DNA of 43,828 bases from an uncultured Bacteroidales bacterium (GTDB taxonomy: Bacteria; Bacteroidota; Bacteroidia; Bacteroidales; FEN-979). Location of the stretch: positions 1-43,828 of the forward strand of contig CAIQUS010000200.1 in assembly GCA_903875045.1 (NCBI GenBank), given 5' to 3'. Below, one piece after another: positions 27,199 through 34,825 of this stretch. Position numbers and translations under genes: made by a program. The notes under the pieces were generated by a model. That model was not told the origin of the DNA. It made no database searches and saw only the letters and a list, made by a program, of their open reading frames with translations. Position 1 is the stretch's first letter, and each line of letters begins with the position of its first letter.

Positions 27199-28605
27199 AT
27201 GCAAAACCAGGACGATTCTAATGGCAGCTTTCGCGACAGGCTATATACCATCGATGAAAGCGGCAAACGACTTTGGGTTTTTGCGAAGAAGCCAAAAGGG
27301 ACACTGACCATGGCAAGGAATATCACCGGCATCATGCTGATGATATTCCTTTTTACTGCCCCTTTCATCAAAGTCAACGGTCAGCAGTTGTTGTTGTTTG
27401 ATTTTCTCCACCGCACTTTCGTCATCTTTGGCGTACAGTTCTGGCCCCAGGATTTCAACCTCTTTTTTATCGGGATGATCGCCATCATGGTCTTCATCAT
27501 TCTCTTTACAGTAACGTATGGGAGAATCTGGTGCGGATGGGCATGTCCCCAAACGATTTTTATGGAGGTGCTGTTCCGTCGCATTGAATACTGGATTGAC
27601 GGGGATACACACCAGCAGAAAGAATTGGAAGCAGCCCCATGGAATGCGGGGAAGATTTTTCGCCGGGTGTTGAAACATGGCATATTTTACCTGATCTCCT
27701 TCATCATCAGCAACTATTTCCTGATGTACATCATGGGATCGGATGCCTGGATCAGACTGGTCACTGAAAGCCCTGCAAATCATGTTGCCGGATTAACCGG
27801 CATGGCGGTGTTCTCGTTTATTTTCTATTTTATCTTCTCCTGGTTTCGTGAACAGGTATGTACCATCGTGTGCCCCTACGGACGTTTGCAGGGTGTGTTG
27901 CTCGACCGTGAAACTGTTGTGATCTCCTATGATTATTCCAGAGGGGAAGAGCGCGGTGTACTCCGTAAAAGCGAAAACAGAAGCGAGACCAAAAAAGGCG
28001 ATTGCATCGACTGCAGCCATTGTGTGGCAGTTTGTCCAACGGGGATCGACATCCGCAATGGTACACAACTGGAATGCATCAATTGTGCCTGTTGCATCGA
28101 TGCCTGCAATGCAGTGATGCGCAAGGCGGGGTTTCAACCCGGACTCATAAGGTATGCCTCGGAAAAGATGATCGCCGATAAGAAACCATGGCATTATACG
28201 ATTCGCTCGGGTGCCTACACCATTGTTCTATCGATTTTGTTTGTTGCATTGGGTTATTTCCTGATTTCACGTCATCCGGTTGAAGCCACGGTGCTTCGTT
28301 CGCCGGGAATGCTTTACCAGGAGCAGGATAGCGGGATGATCAGCAATCTTTACAGCGCCAAAGTTGTGAACAAAACCAATCATGATCTGCCTTTGGAAAT
28401 CCGTTTGCTTTCAGGATCAGGCGAAGTCAAAGTAATCGGCAATGCCCCTGTGATTGCCAGGCAATCTCTGGGTGAAGTGGTGTTTTTTCTGCTGATTGAC
28501 AAAACCAAGCTTTCCGGGAATAAAACGGAGGTCGAAATCGGTATTTTCTCCGGCGGTGAGAAACTTGATCAAACCCGGGCAACTTTTGTTGGTCCGGATA
28601 AATAA
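27199..28605 (+). CDS. ccoG: Cytochrome oxidase accessory protein CcoG (4Fe-4S membrane protein)
   Basis: This is a 468-residue polytopic membrane protein with several helices in its first half (starting near residues 45, 85 and 155). It has the TYGRIWCGWACPQTIFMEV motif of the FixG/NapH-like family and a dicluster ferredoxin region with CIDCSHCVAVCP (Cys269, 272, 275, 279) and CINCACCIDACN. A C-terminal immunoglobulin-like domain follows another membrane helix, as in FixG/RdxA. CcoG is a copper reductase needed for CuB assembly. Start choice is constrained by the ccoP stop 1 bp upstream. The next gene, ccoH, follows after 6 bp. Confidence 0.94.
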   Translation: MQNQDDSNGSFRDRLYTIDESGKRLWVFAKKPKGTLTMARNITGIMLMIFLFTAPFIKVNGQQLLLFDFLHRTFVIFGVQFWPQDFNLFFIGMIAIMVFIILFTVTYGRIWCGWACPQTIFMEVLFRRIEYWIDGDTHQQKELEAAPWNAGKIFRRVLKHGIFYLISFIISNYFLMYIMGSDAWIRLVTESPANHVAGLTGMAVFSFIFYFIFSWFREQVCTIVCPYGRLQGVLLDRETVVISYDYSRGEERGVLRKSENRSETKKGDCIDCSHCVAVCPTGIDIRNGTQLECINCACCIDACNAVMRKAGFQPGLIRYASEKMIADKKPWHYTIRSGAYTIVLSILFVALGYFLISRHPVEATVLRSPGMLYQEQDSGMISNLYSAKVVNKTNHDLPLEIRLLSGSGEVKVIGNAPVIARQSLGEVVFFLLIDKTKLSGNKTEVEIGIFSGGEKLDQTRATFVGPDK

Positions 28606-28611
28606 GGTATC

Positions 28612-29055
28612 ATGAAGTGGAACTGGGGAACCGGCATTTTTATTGTAATTGTTCTTTTTATTGGAACATGCATTGCTTTTATCATTTATTCGCAACATGA
28701 GAAATGGAATCTTGTGGAGGCCGATTATTATCCGAAGGAACTTCAGCATGAAGCGAAACTTAATAAGATACGTAATGCCAGCGCCCTGACATCACCACTC
28801 ACGGTCAAACTCGACAAATCGAACCTTGTTCTGCAATTTCCTGTTGATTTCCATGGAAAAATTCTAACCGGGCAAATAGATATTTACCGCCCTTCCGATG
28901 AAAACCTTGATGTATTGTTACCCGTTTCAGTCGACACTTCGCTGATACAACTGGTCCCGTTGAACAAATTAGCAAAAGGCCGCTATGTGGTCAAGGTTGA
29001 TTGGGCCTCTGAGGGGAAAAAATTCTTTTTGGAACAGGACATTTTTATTCCCTGA
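28612..29055 (+). CDS. ccoH: cbb3 oxidase assembly protein FixH/CcoH
   Basis: The 147-residue protein has one N-terminal transmembrane helix (GTGIFIVIVLFIGTCIAFII) and the FixH pattern NLVEADYYPKELQHEAKLNK. A beta-rich periplasmic domain ends in FLEQDIFIP. CcoH binds the assembling cbb3 complex and is needed for its stability. The neighbours ccoG upstream and the TauE/SafE-like gene downstream fit. The length is usual for Bacteroidota members. The next ATG comes 1 bp after the stop. Confidence 0.92.
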   Translation: MKWNWGTGIFIVIVLFIGTCIAFIIYSQHEKWNLVEADYYPKELQHEAKLNKIRNASALTSPLTVKLDKSNLVLQFPVDFHGKILTGQIDIYRPSDENLDVLLPVSVDTSLIQLVPLNKLAKGRYVVKVDWASEGKKFFLEQDIFIP

Positions 29056-29056
29056 G

Positions 29057-29776
29057 ATGGATTTTTGGCAACCCCTGATCATTGGTTTATTAGGCAGTTT
29101 TCACTGCATGGGCATGTGCGGCCCTATTGCCCTTTCACTGCCGTTGAAACAAAAATCGTGGGGCACAAAAATGCTCAGCGGATTGTTGTATAACCTGGGG
29201 CGTGTTTCAACATATATTTTGCTGGGGCTCATCTTTGGCTCAATGGGGTTTGGGATCCACATCTGGGGAATCCAGCAATGGGTTTCCATCGGGGTTGGGG
29301 CAATCATGATCCTGAGTGTTGCTTTCCCGGTGCTTTTCCATGGTTCAAAACTAACCGGAGGAGTTGACAGGCTATTTTCAGGATTAAAGAAATACTTCGG
29401 ACGTTTTTTCGGGTTTCGTACCTATCTGTCAACTTTGATCATCGGACTTCTGAATGGATTGTTACCATGCGGATTGGTTTACATTGCCCTCGCAGGTGCC
29501 CTGGTTTCAGAAAGCCCGGCCAATGGCGCACTTTATATGTTGTTTTTTGGTCTGGGTACGCTTCCGGCTTTACTCGCACTGTCAATGCTGGGAAATGTAA
29601 TCAATCTGAAATTTCGCAGGAGTGTTCAACAGTTCTTCCCGTTTCTGATTATCCTCATAGGCGTTTTATTTGTAATCCGGGGCATGAACCTTGGAATCCC
29701 TTATGTCAGCCCTAAAATGGAACCACGGCATCATCCAGACACCGAACAACTTCAAAAACCTGAATGTTGCCCTTGA
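29057..29776 (+). CDS. Sulfite exporter TauE/SafE-like (DsbD_2-type) membrane protein of the cco operon
   Basis: I choose the ATG at 29057, 1 bp after the ccoH stop. An upstream in-frame ATG at 28985 would lie deep inside ccoH. The 239-residue protein has about six helices and the conserved opening GLLGSFHCMGMCGPIALSLP, with a matching GLLNGLLPCGLVYIALAGAL in the second half. Paired Cys/Met motifs in membrane helices suggest metal or thiol handling. Homologues regularly close cco operons and are annotated as TauE/SafE or UreH-like. A role in copper or electron supply to oxidase assembly is inference. The tail is histidine- and cysteine-containing (RHHPD, ECCP), which could bind metal. Confidence 0.88.
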   Translation: MDFWQPLIIGLLGSFHCMGMCGPIALSLPLKQKSWGTKMLSGLLYNLGRVSTYILLGLIFGSMGFGIHIWGIQQWVSIGVGAIMILSVAFPVLFHGSKLTGGVDRLFSGLKKYFGRFFGFRTYLSTLIIGLLNGLLPCGLVYIALAGALVSESPANGALYMLFFGLGTLPALLALSMLGNVINLKFRRSVQQFFPFLIILIGVLFVIRGMNLGIPYVSPKMEPRHHPDTEQLQKPECCP

Positions 29777-29803
29777 AAATCCGGATTTTTTCAATAATTT
29801 TGC
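29773..29803 (+). promoter_or_regulatory. Candidate promoter of the cytochrome c lipoprotein gene
   Basis: TTG at 29773-29775 and TAATTTTGC at 29795-29803 (an exact TAnnTTTGY) are 19 bp apart. The predicted transcript would carry a leader of about 150 nt containing the 8-bp tandem repeats at 29857-29906. An AAAATCCGGATTTT palindrome lies between the two promoter elements. Confidence 0.5.
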
Positions 29804-29856
29804 AAATCAAAACAAACTGCCACCGCACTAACCAGCAACCAACGTCACATGCTCAT

Positions 29857-29906
29857 CTGCCCACCCGCCCACCTGTCCACTTGCCCACTTGCCCACTTGC
29901 CCACCC
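29857..29906 (+). repeat. 8-bp tandem repeat (GCCCAC plus two), six copies
   Basis: GCCCAC (once GTCCAC) recurs at 29859, 29867, 29875, 29883, 29891 and 29899, exactly 8 bp apart. It lies in the leader between the cco cluster and the cytochrome c gene. The period is not a multiple of three, so it is not coding. Copy number may vary by slippage. Confidence 0.85.
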
Positions 29907-29956
29907 TTTTCAAAACATATAACCCAAACTAAAACCAATACTAAAACCCAAACCCT

Positions 29957-30436
29957 ATGAAAAAAGCTTCCCTAATCCTGATTTCCTTATTTGCCATAAC
30001 CCTTATGATGAGTTCCTGTGGCGGTGGCAGTCAGCCTGCAGCCGAACAAACTGCTGTTAAAGCGACCGGACCTTATGCTGATCTGCCAGCCGATATCCAG
30101 GCCATGATGCCACGTGGCGAAGAACTTTACAAAACCAAGTGTACCGTTTGTCATCAGGTAACCGGATTGGGCATCGATAATGTATTCCCTCCTGTATCCA
30201 AGGCTGATTACCTTCTGGCCGATAAAGTAAGAGCAGTTGCCCAAACACTCAATGGTTCAAAAATTGAAATGATTGTGAATGGGAAAAAATACACCCAGGA
30301 GATGGTTCCTCAGGTAGATACCAAAGAAGATGCTGTTGCGGTAATCAATTATGTACTGAATAATTTTGGCAATAAAGATGGTTTCGTGACCATGGCCGAA
30401 GTTCAGGGAATTGAGATCAAACCCAGAAAAAAATAG
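29957..30436 (+). CDS. Monohaem cytochrome c lipoprotein
   Basis: The 159-residue product has a signal peptide with lipobox (LMMSSC, cysteine at residue 21), a short low-complexity linker and a class I cytochrome c domain with CTVCHQ (Cys62, His66). A conserved PPVSKADYL segment and a methionine in YTQEMVPQ (candidate sixth ligand) follow. Lipidation would tether it to the periplasmic face of a membrane. As it follows the cbb3 operon, it is a plausible electron donor to CcoP or an extra electron shuttle; this is inferred from position. It has its own candidate promoter. Confidence 0.9.
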   Translation: MKKASLILISLFAITLMMSSCGGGSQPAAEQTAVKATGPYADLPADIQAMMPRGEELYKTKCTVCHQVTGLGIDNVFPPVSKADYLLADKVRAVAQTLNGSKIEMIVNGKKYTQEMVPQVDTKEDAVAVINYVLNNFGNKDGFVTMAEVQGIEIKPRKK

Positions 30437-30447
30437 CAACATCCGAT

Positions 30448-30506
30448 AAAGCTGACTGCAATAGATTCGCCGAACGGATCATCTATTGCAGTTGGCTTTA
30501 GCCAAC
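30448..30506 (+). terminator. Inverted repeats after the cytochrome c gene
   Basis: A 19-base arm at 30448-30466 pairs with 30481-30499 apart from two positions, with a 14-nt loop. The right arm overlaps a second, perfect 6-bp hairpin (GTTGGC TTTA GCCAAC) at 30491-30506. The two structures are mutually exclusive. The arrangement probably marks the transcript end. Confidence 0.6.
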
Positions 30507-30874
30507 TGTTGATGTTATGACTTATGTCTTCCCGCTTTTGCCACATTAATCCAGACTTCCTAACCGTACCGGTGGTGGTGCCACCTTTTCCCCAATACTT
30601 TCCGGACTTCTGACATTTAGTGCGGAACAACTTGAAGTACGAAGCACGAGGTACGAATGACGAAGTAAGAGGTACGAATGTCGAAGTAAAAAGTTTGGGA
30701 TTAGCTGGCCGTTGTTCGTCCTTCAAACTTTGTACTTCCCACTTTCGTTTGTACTTTGTAGGTTGTATTTCGTACTTAAAATGGGCGTTAGTGCGGTAAA
30801 AATCACAATTATGAATTTTATATAATTGAAGTTCAGTTACTTGAAAAATGTCAACGCACTAAAATTGAAAAGCG
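30507..30874. other. Gene-free stretch holding a palindromic repeat element
   Basis: No convincing coding frame is present between the cytochrome c gene and the end of the restriction cluster. The stretch contains the repeat element at 30617-30796 described separately. The rest is AT-rich and unremarkable. Confidence 0.6.
30617..30796. repeat. Imperfect palindromic element flanked by 9-bp direct repeats
   Basis: TTAGTGCGG occurs at 30617-30625 and 30788-30796, bracketing 162 bp. Inside, two adjacent 21-bp units (30648-30668 and 30669-30689, one mismatch) of GAGGTACGAATG plus CGAAGTAA type are answered on the right (30729-30777) by inverted GTACTT/CGTACTT motifs. The terminal AAGTACGAA arms are inverted. 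This could be a small non-autonomous mobile element with a target duplication. No transposase is present. Confidence 0.6.
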
Positions 30875-32155
30875 TCAGAAGTCAGGAATTTTATCAATCT
30901 CTTTCATCAACCTGTCTGTTTCTGACAGCGCAACAATGATTTTTTGATAATGTTGGATGTCCTCAAATTGAAGTTCACGATCTTTCCGGTCTTTCAGCCA
31001 TTTCTGAGCAGGTTGGTAGCCTCCAATGTAGAACCCCCAGGCAGCCTGTGGCACATTGGCAAAGTACTGTGTGTCGTTTATAAAAACATTGCTGTTTTCA
31101 AATCGCACTTTCTCAACCATATTGCTGCCCCCAACCGGGTATTGTGTGATATAATTTTTCACCACCGGGCTTTCCAGCAAATGGATTTGCCGTAACTCAC
31201 TACCAAGCGCCACCAGTTGCCAGAATGTTGCAGCATCCTTCGGGTAGGGGACCCTGGGAAAGTCGATCTTCAGAAACTCTTTGTATTTCTCGCGGTAGGT
31301 TGGGCTGTGCAATACCGCATAGATGTAATCGAGGAGATCGATCGGGGCAAAGGTGCCGGGGTTTCCGGATGTTGAACTGACTGAATCATCCTTTTCACTG
31401 GTGAACTTTAAGCCCGATTTTTCAGCGATCTGACTGACGATTTGCTGACTGAGGTTGGGATTCCTGCATTTTGTTGTAAGTAAATCTGTAGTTGAATTAT
31501 TGAGATAAAGTGGAAAAATATAGCCCCATTCTTGTGTTTGTAATGAAATTGCACCACTTTCAATAATAGTATTTGCAACAATGATATGTTGAAAATCAAA
31601 AGTACTTTGTTGTCGGACAGTAATAAGCCCAAAATTATCTCCTTTTGCCATATGTTTCATAGTATCAAATCGGGGGCGGCCAACAAATCCTCCAGATTTT
31701 TCTGTCATATAAATATACCTAACGTCAAACGGCCGATAAAGGATCGGGTAATGGCAACCTTCATTCCTTAGGATATCCTCCTTTGCCTTTTTTACTGTCC
31801 AACCACTTGTATCTTTCAGCCTGTATTTATTCGCAAGTTCAGATTCAGACAATTCCTGAAAATCCCGAACAACCAACTTTAAATTTTCTTTTCGAAGGTG
31901 GATAGTAAGCTCATCGTTTTTAGTTTGAATACCAGAATTACTATTTATAAACAATTGGTTTATTAAAAACCCTCCTGAATATTCTGATTGTCGGGTAAAA
32001 TCCTTCGGCACAAAGAAATGGTAAGGTTCCGGGCAATCCAGTTCCGTCCATGGGATGGAGTCAAGGCTTTCGTTGGTGAGGAAATCGTATTTCTCCCCGC
32101 GTTTGCCATAGAGGTCGAAGTGGAAGACTTGGGCGGGTTTCGGTTGATTTTTCAT
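30875..32155 (-). CDS. Type ISP/IIG restriction-modification enzyme, C-terminal (target recognition) part
   Basis: The 426-residue product starts abruptly with AQVFHFDLYGKRGEKYDFL, the sequence that normally follows the methylase NPPY region within one chain in fused type ISP/IIG enzymes. It continues with YFFVPKDF-like, YRPFDVRYIY and GRPRFDTMKHM motifs and a variable target-recognition-like region ending near NNSTTDLLTTK. The conserved end contains LLDYIYAVLHSPTYREKYKEF, FPRVPYPKD and a YIGGYQPAQKWLKDRK motif. It lacks nuclease and methylase motifs of its own. These sit on the product of 32615-34495. Its ATG overlaps the stop of the DinD-like gene (ATGA). Together the two halves total about 1050 residues, the size of intact relatives. 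Confidence 0.85.
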   Translation of the reverse strand: MKNQPKPAQVFHFDLYGKRGEKYDFLTNESLDSIPWTELDCPEPYHFFVPKDFTRQSEYSGGFLINQLFINSNSGIQTKNDELTIHLRKENLKLVVRDFQELSESELANKYRLKDTSGWTVKKAKEDILRNEGCHYPILYRPFDVRYIYMTEKSGGFVGRPRFDTMKHMAKGDNFGLITVRQQSTFDFQHIIVANTIIESGAISLQTQEWGYIFPLYLNNSTTDLLTTKCRNPNLSQQIVSQIAEKSGLKFTSEKDDSVSSTSGNPGTFAPIDLLDYIYAVLHSPTYREKYKEFLKIDFPRVPYPKDAATFWQLVALGSELRQIHLLESPVVKNYITQYPVGGSNMVEKVRFENSNVFINDTQYFANVPQAAWGFYIGGYQPAQKWLKDRKDRELQFEDIQHYQKIIVALSETDRLMKEIDKIPDF

Positions 32156-32613
32156 GGTTTGGGAAGTCTCTTTTGCTTAGACTGTTCGTTGCGAAGGAAC
32201 AATCTTTTTTCATTTTCATCAGTTAGCCGGGTGTATTCCTGCATTTTGCTGATTTCCTGAAGTCGTGTTTGGACAGCAAAATAGGTTTGTCCAATGGCGA
32301 CAACTTCTTTTGCAGGATCGGCATTTTGAACAATTAAATAACAGGCATATCTCGATAATCTTATGTTATCTATTTGTCTTTTAGCACCTTTTCCAATCCC
32401 GATCATTTCGTTGAATTCAACGAAATAATCCGAGGTTGCATAACCGCTATTCTGACAGGCTTCCTTTGCCTTATCAATTACCGATTTGAAATTCCGGTAA
32501 TCGGTATAATCCAGAATTTTAGCCAATTCTCTGGCAGACCAAAACTCATTTCCTGTTTCATCAGTCTGTTTTAGTTTTTCGAAAACAGATTGTTGGATCA
32601 GTTCTTTTGCCAT
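32152..32613 (-). CDS. dinD: DinD-like BRO-N domain protein lying inside the split restriction enzyme gene
   Basis: This 153-residue protein matches the N-terminal half of DinD (DNA-damage-inducible protein D): EFWSARELAKILDYTDYRNF, KAKEACQNSGYATSDYFVEF, RYACYLIVQNADPAKEVVAI and GQTYFAVQTR. E. coli DinD is about 274 residues and is reported to inhibit RecA filaments. Here the chain ends soon after KRLFLRNE, so the C-terminal domain is missing. The ATG begins 1 bp after the stop of the upstream RM half (TGATATG), and its own stop overlaps the ATG of the downstream half. The gene is thus translationally coupled on both sides. DinD, RhuM and Fic genes are known as guests in type I RM operons. 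Here the guest sits within what is normally one gene. Confidence 0.88.
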   Translation of the reverse strand: MAKELIQQSVFEKLKQTDETGNEFWSARELAKILDYTDYRNFKSVIDKAKEACQNSGYATSDYFVEFNEMIGIGKGAKRQIDNIRLSRYACYLIVQNADPAKEVVAIGQTYFAVQTRLQEISKMQEYTRLTDENEKRLFLRNEQSKQKRLPKP

Positions 32614-32630
32614 ATCATTTTCTTTTTTTT
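32603..32630 (-). other. A8 slippage tract and junction repeat at the RM-dinD boundary
   Basis: On the minus strand an A8 run (32630-32623) precedes AGAAAATGATATG. Counting from the ATA codon, the distance to the dinD ATG is 19 nt. One A fewer makes it 18 and gives an unbroken frame through I-K-K-E-N-D-M into dinD. GCAAAAGA at 32610-32603 recurs at 32176-32169 next to the other junction. Confidence 0.6.
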
Positions 32631-34495
32631 ATGAAAATATTGATGCTCACCCCCTGCATGATATCGAATACATTCTCATCTTTCCCTCCGTCAGGCGTAG
32701 TCTCCTTTTTTTTTGCATTCCCATGAAGGTCCAGGATATACACTTTATCAAACGTCGAAAGAAGATGCTTTCGCATTTGCCGGTGTGTAATGCCATCAAT
32801 GAAGCTGTTGTTGGAGATGTAAGCCAGAATGCCTTCTCCGTTCTTTTCAATGAAATACTGACCGTAACGGATAAACTTAATGTAATCGTCGTCGAGGTTT
32901 AGTTTCTTTTCATTCAATCCGGTTTTATATTCAGCGATGAGCGACTGGATCCACTCTCCTTTGTTGCTGCTGCTCACCGAATAAGGAGGATTTCCAAGTA
33001 CCACCATCACCGGTGTGTCGCGCTTCACATAGTTGGCTTCGTTGGCTTCGGTACTCAGCCAGTTCGCAAACAGAGTTCCGGTGTCGGCATGGTATTCTTC
33101 GAGGCTGTTGGTCAGATATATTCTGAAACGTTGTTCATATTTAGGCATATAGCCGGTTTCTCTCAACAACAGATCGAGTTTCAGGTGTGCCATGGCATAG
33201 GAGGCCATCAGGATTTCAAAGCCATTCAGCCGGGGGATCAGGTGCTTCTCCACATAATCGTTCCAGATGCCTTCCTGTCCCAGGAATTTGCTGTAAATCT
33301 GTCTGATGAGTTCAGCCAGAAATGTCGCAGTTCCGGTGGCCGGATCAAGAAATTGTACCCGGTGTACCTGCTTTTCCACCGGATTTTTAACGCCTGGTAC
33401 ATTTACTTTAATGGTTGTCATTGAATTGTCTGCCAGCCCATCCACGAGACCGAATTCAGTTTTTAAAATATAGTCAATGGCACGAACAATGAAATTTACA
33501 ACCGGGTGAGGTGTGTACCATACACCACGGGTTTTGCGCAGTTTGGGATCATATTCGGCCAGGAAAGTTTCGTAAAAATGGATGATCGGGTCCTGGGTTT
33601 GTGTGGCATTTCCAAAGTTTTTAAGTAGTGCGGAAACATCGGTGGCACGAAACAGGTCGGCGAGTCCATCAACGATCCACACAATCCTTTTGTCCAGATC
33701 ATAACCGGCAACATACTGAAACAGCTTACGTAAAAATGGGTTTGTTTTCGGGATAAGCTCAGCCGCTTCCTGACGGGAAAAAGTGTCGAGCGAAGTGTCG
33801 TGCAAACGGGCGGCAAACATGCCATAGGCGATGGTCTGTGCATAGATATCTGCAAATTCCTTTGGGTTGATATCATGAATGAGGATTTGCCTGAAAGCCG
33901 AGAGTTGATCGCGCAGCGTGTTATTTGCTTCATGAACGGATAATGGTTCTTCATCCGGGTTGATATCAGCCAGCGCATTTTCAATGACAGTTGCCAATAG
34001 TTTGGCTTTTGCAGCCATCATGGTGGCCAGCTTTTTGGGACTTTTGATGGTTTGCCCAGGATAAGCGCAAAAATCTTTGATCAGGTTTTCAAAGGATGCG
34101 AAGTTTCCTGGCAGTGAGGCCAACCGGCCATGATGGATTTCAGCAATTCTTAAGGATGTTTTAAACTCGCCGTCAATATAGAGATGAAATTCCAGGTAGT
34201 CTGTAACAATCAGGTTCTCCAACGATGCCCGGTAACGATTTAATTGTTCCTGGAGCATTTTCCCTTTCAAGTCGACCCCAATATCCTTTGCCTCGATATA
34301 CCCGATGGGAATATTCTTCCTGGTGAGGATATAATCTGGCGCCCCGCAAGCCACCCGCGAGGGTTCATTGGTTACCTGAATATCATGAGCCATGCTTTCT
34401 AACAGGCTTTGCAAATCTCCCCGATAGGTATGTTCAGTGCTTATTCCGGTTCGGTAACGGCGGTTTAGGTTTTCAAGGTATTCGGGAATGGTCAT
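32615..34495 (-). CDS. Type ISP/IIG restriction-modification enzyme, nuclease-methylase part
   Basis: The 626-residue product has an N-terminal Mrr-like PD-(D/E)xK nuclease (Pro53-Asp54, then Glu68-Ala-Lys70 in GYIEAKD). A helical coupler follows (about residues 150-320), then VWYTPHPVVNFIV and an N6-adenine methyltransferase with motif I DPATGTATFL (384-393; the third glycine is Ala) and motif IV NPPY (502-505). It stops after DENVFDIMQGVSINIFIKK, where related fused enzymes continue into target recognition. The missing part is the separate gene at 30875-32155. An A8 run covers the last codons (32623-32630). Loss of one A would join this frame to the DinD-like gene. Whether the split enzyme is active is unknown. 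Confidence 0.88.
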   Translation of the reverse strand: MTIPEYLENLNRRYRTGISTEHTYRGDLQSLLESMAHDIQVTNEPSRVACGAPDYILTRKNIPIGYIEAKDIGVDLKGKMLQEQLNRYRASLENLIVTDYLEFHLYIDGEFKTSLRIAEIHHGRLASLPGNFASFENLIKDFCAYPGQTIKSPKKLATMMAAKAKLLATVIENALADINPDEEPLSVHEANNTLRDQLSAFRQILIHDINPKEFADIYAQTIAYGMFAARLHDTSLDTFSRQEAAELIPKTNPFLRKLFQYVAGYDLDKRIVWIVDGLADLFRATDVSALLKNFGNATQTQDPIIHFYETFLAEYDPKLRKTRGVWYTPHPVVNFIVRAIDYILKTEFGLVDGLADNSMTTIKVNVPGVKNPVEKQVHRVQFLDPATGTATFLAELIRQIYSKFLGQEGIWNDYVEKHLIPRLNGFEILMASYAMAHLKLDLLLRETGYMPKYEQRFRIYLTNSLEEYHADTGTLFANWLSTEANEANYVKRDTPVMVVLGNPPYSVSSSNKGEWIQSLIAEYKTGLNEKKLNLDDDYIKFIRYGQYFIEKNGEGILAYISNNSFIDGITHRQMRKHLLSTFDKVYILDLHGNAKKKETTPDGGKDENVFDIMQGVSINIFIKKRK

Positions 34496-34676
34496 AAAAA
34501 TTCCATTGATAATGATTTGCTTTATGGTTTTGGGGTTCGCAATATTATGTGCAAATGAGTAATAAACGCAACCAGTAAAATTAAACCAATATTTCTACTT
34601 CAAATACAATTACATTTAAATTTCCCTGGCAATACAATCACTTTGAATCATTTTGCCATTTACGACCATAAAAAAC
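34496..34676. other. Upstream region of the restriction cluster, no gene seen
   Basis: AT-rich intergenic DNA with no supported coding frame. On the minus strand TGTATTTG near 34600 is one mismatch from a -7 element and could serve the restriction operon. The -33 part is not clear. Confidence 0.4.
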
Positions 34677-34705
34677 GGGAGTTCCGCCCCAAGGGTGGAA
34701 CTCCC
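34677..34705 (-). terminator. Strong hairpin terminator for minus-strand transcription
   Basis: GGGAGTTCC and GGAACTCCC form a 9-bp stem that extends inward over a G-T position. Read on the minus strand it is followed by GTTTTTTATGG, a T6 run. It closes the small ORF at 34712-34825 and insulates the restriction genes. Confidence 0.8.
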
Positions 34706-34711
34706 AAAAAT

Positions 34712-34825
34712 TCAGAAGTTGATCTTCTCTTCAGCCTCTGAAATGCTACCATCGAATGAAGACTTGAGGTTTTCAACTTTGAGTATCTTCTCCAGGCTTG
34801 TCTGAGGTTCCGGTGTTTCAACCAT
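34712..34825 (-). CDS. Possible 37-residue small protein or gene remnant
   Basis: An ATG-initiated frame of 37 codons (MVETPEPQTSLEKIL to EEKINF) ends 7 bp before a strong minus-strand terminator. The peptide is acidic and helix-prone, with no membrane segment. Its ATG directly abuts the left end of the palindromic element at 34826. It may therefore be a real small gene whose promoter lies in or beyond the element, or the 3' remnant of a gene broken by the element. I do not recognise the sequence. Confidence 0.35.
   Translation of the reverse strand: MVETPEPQTSLEKILKVENLKSSFDGSISEAEEKINF

Noticed and set aside
32152-32613. DinD-like gene read as part of a prophage
   Set aside because: No phage genes, integrase or attachment sites are nearby; BRO-N/DinD proteins are common outside phages, and the flanks are one restriction enzyme.
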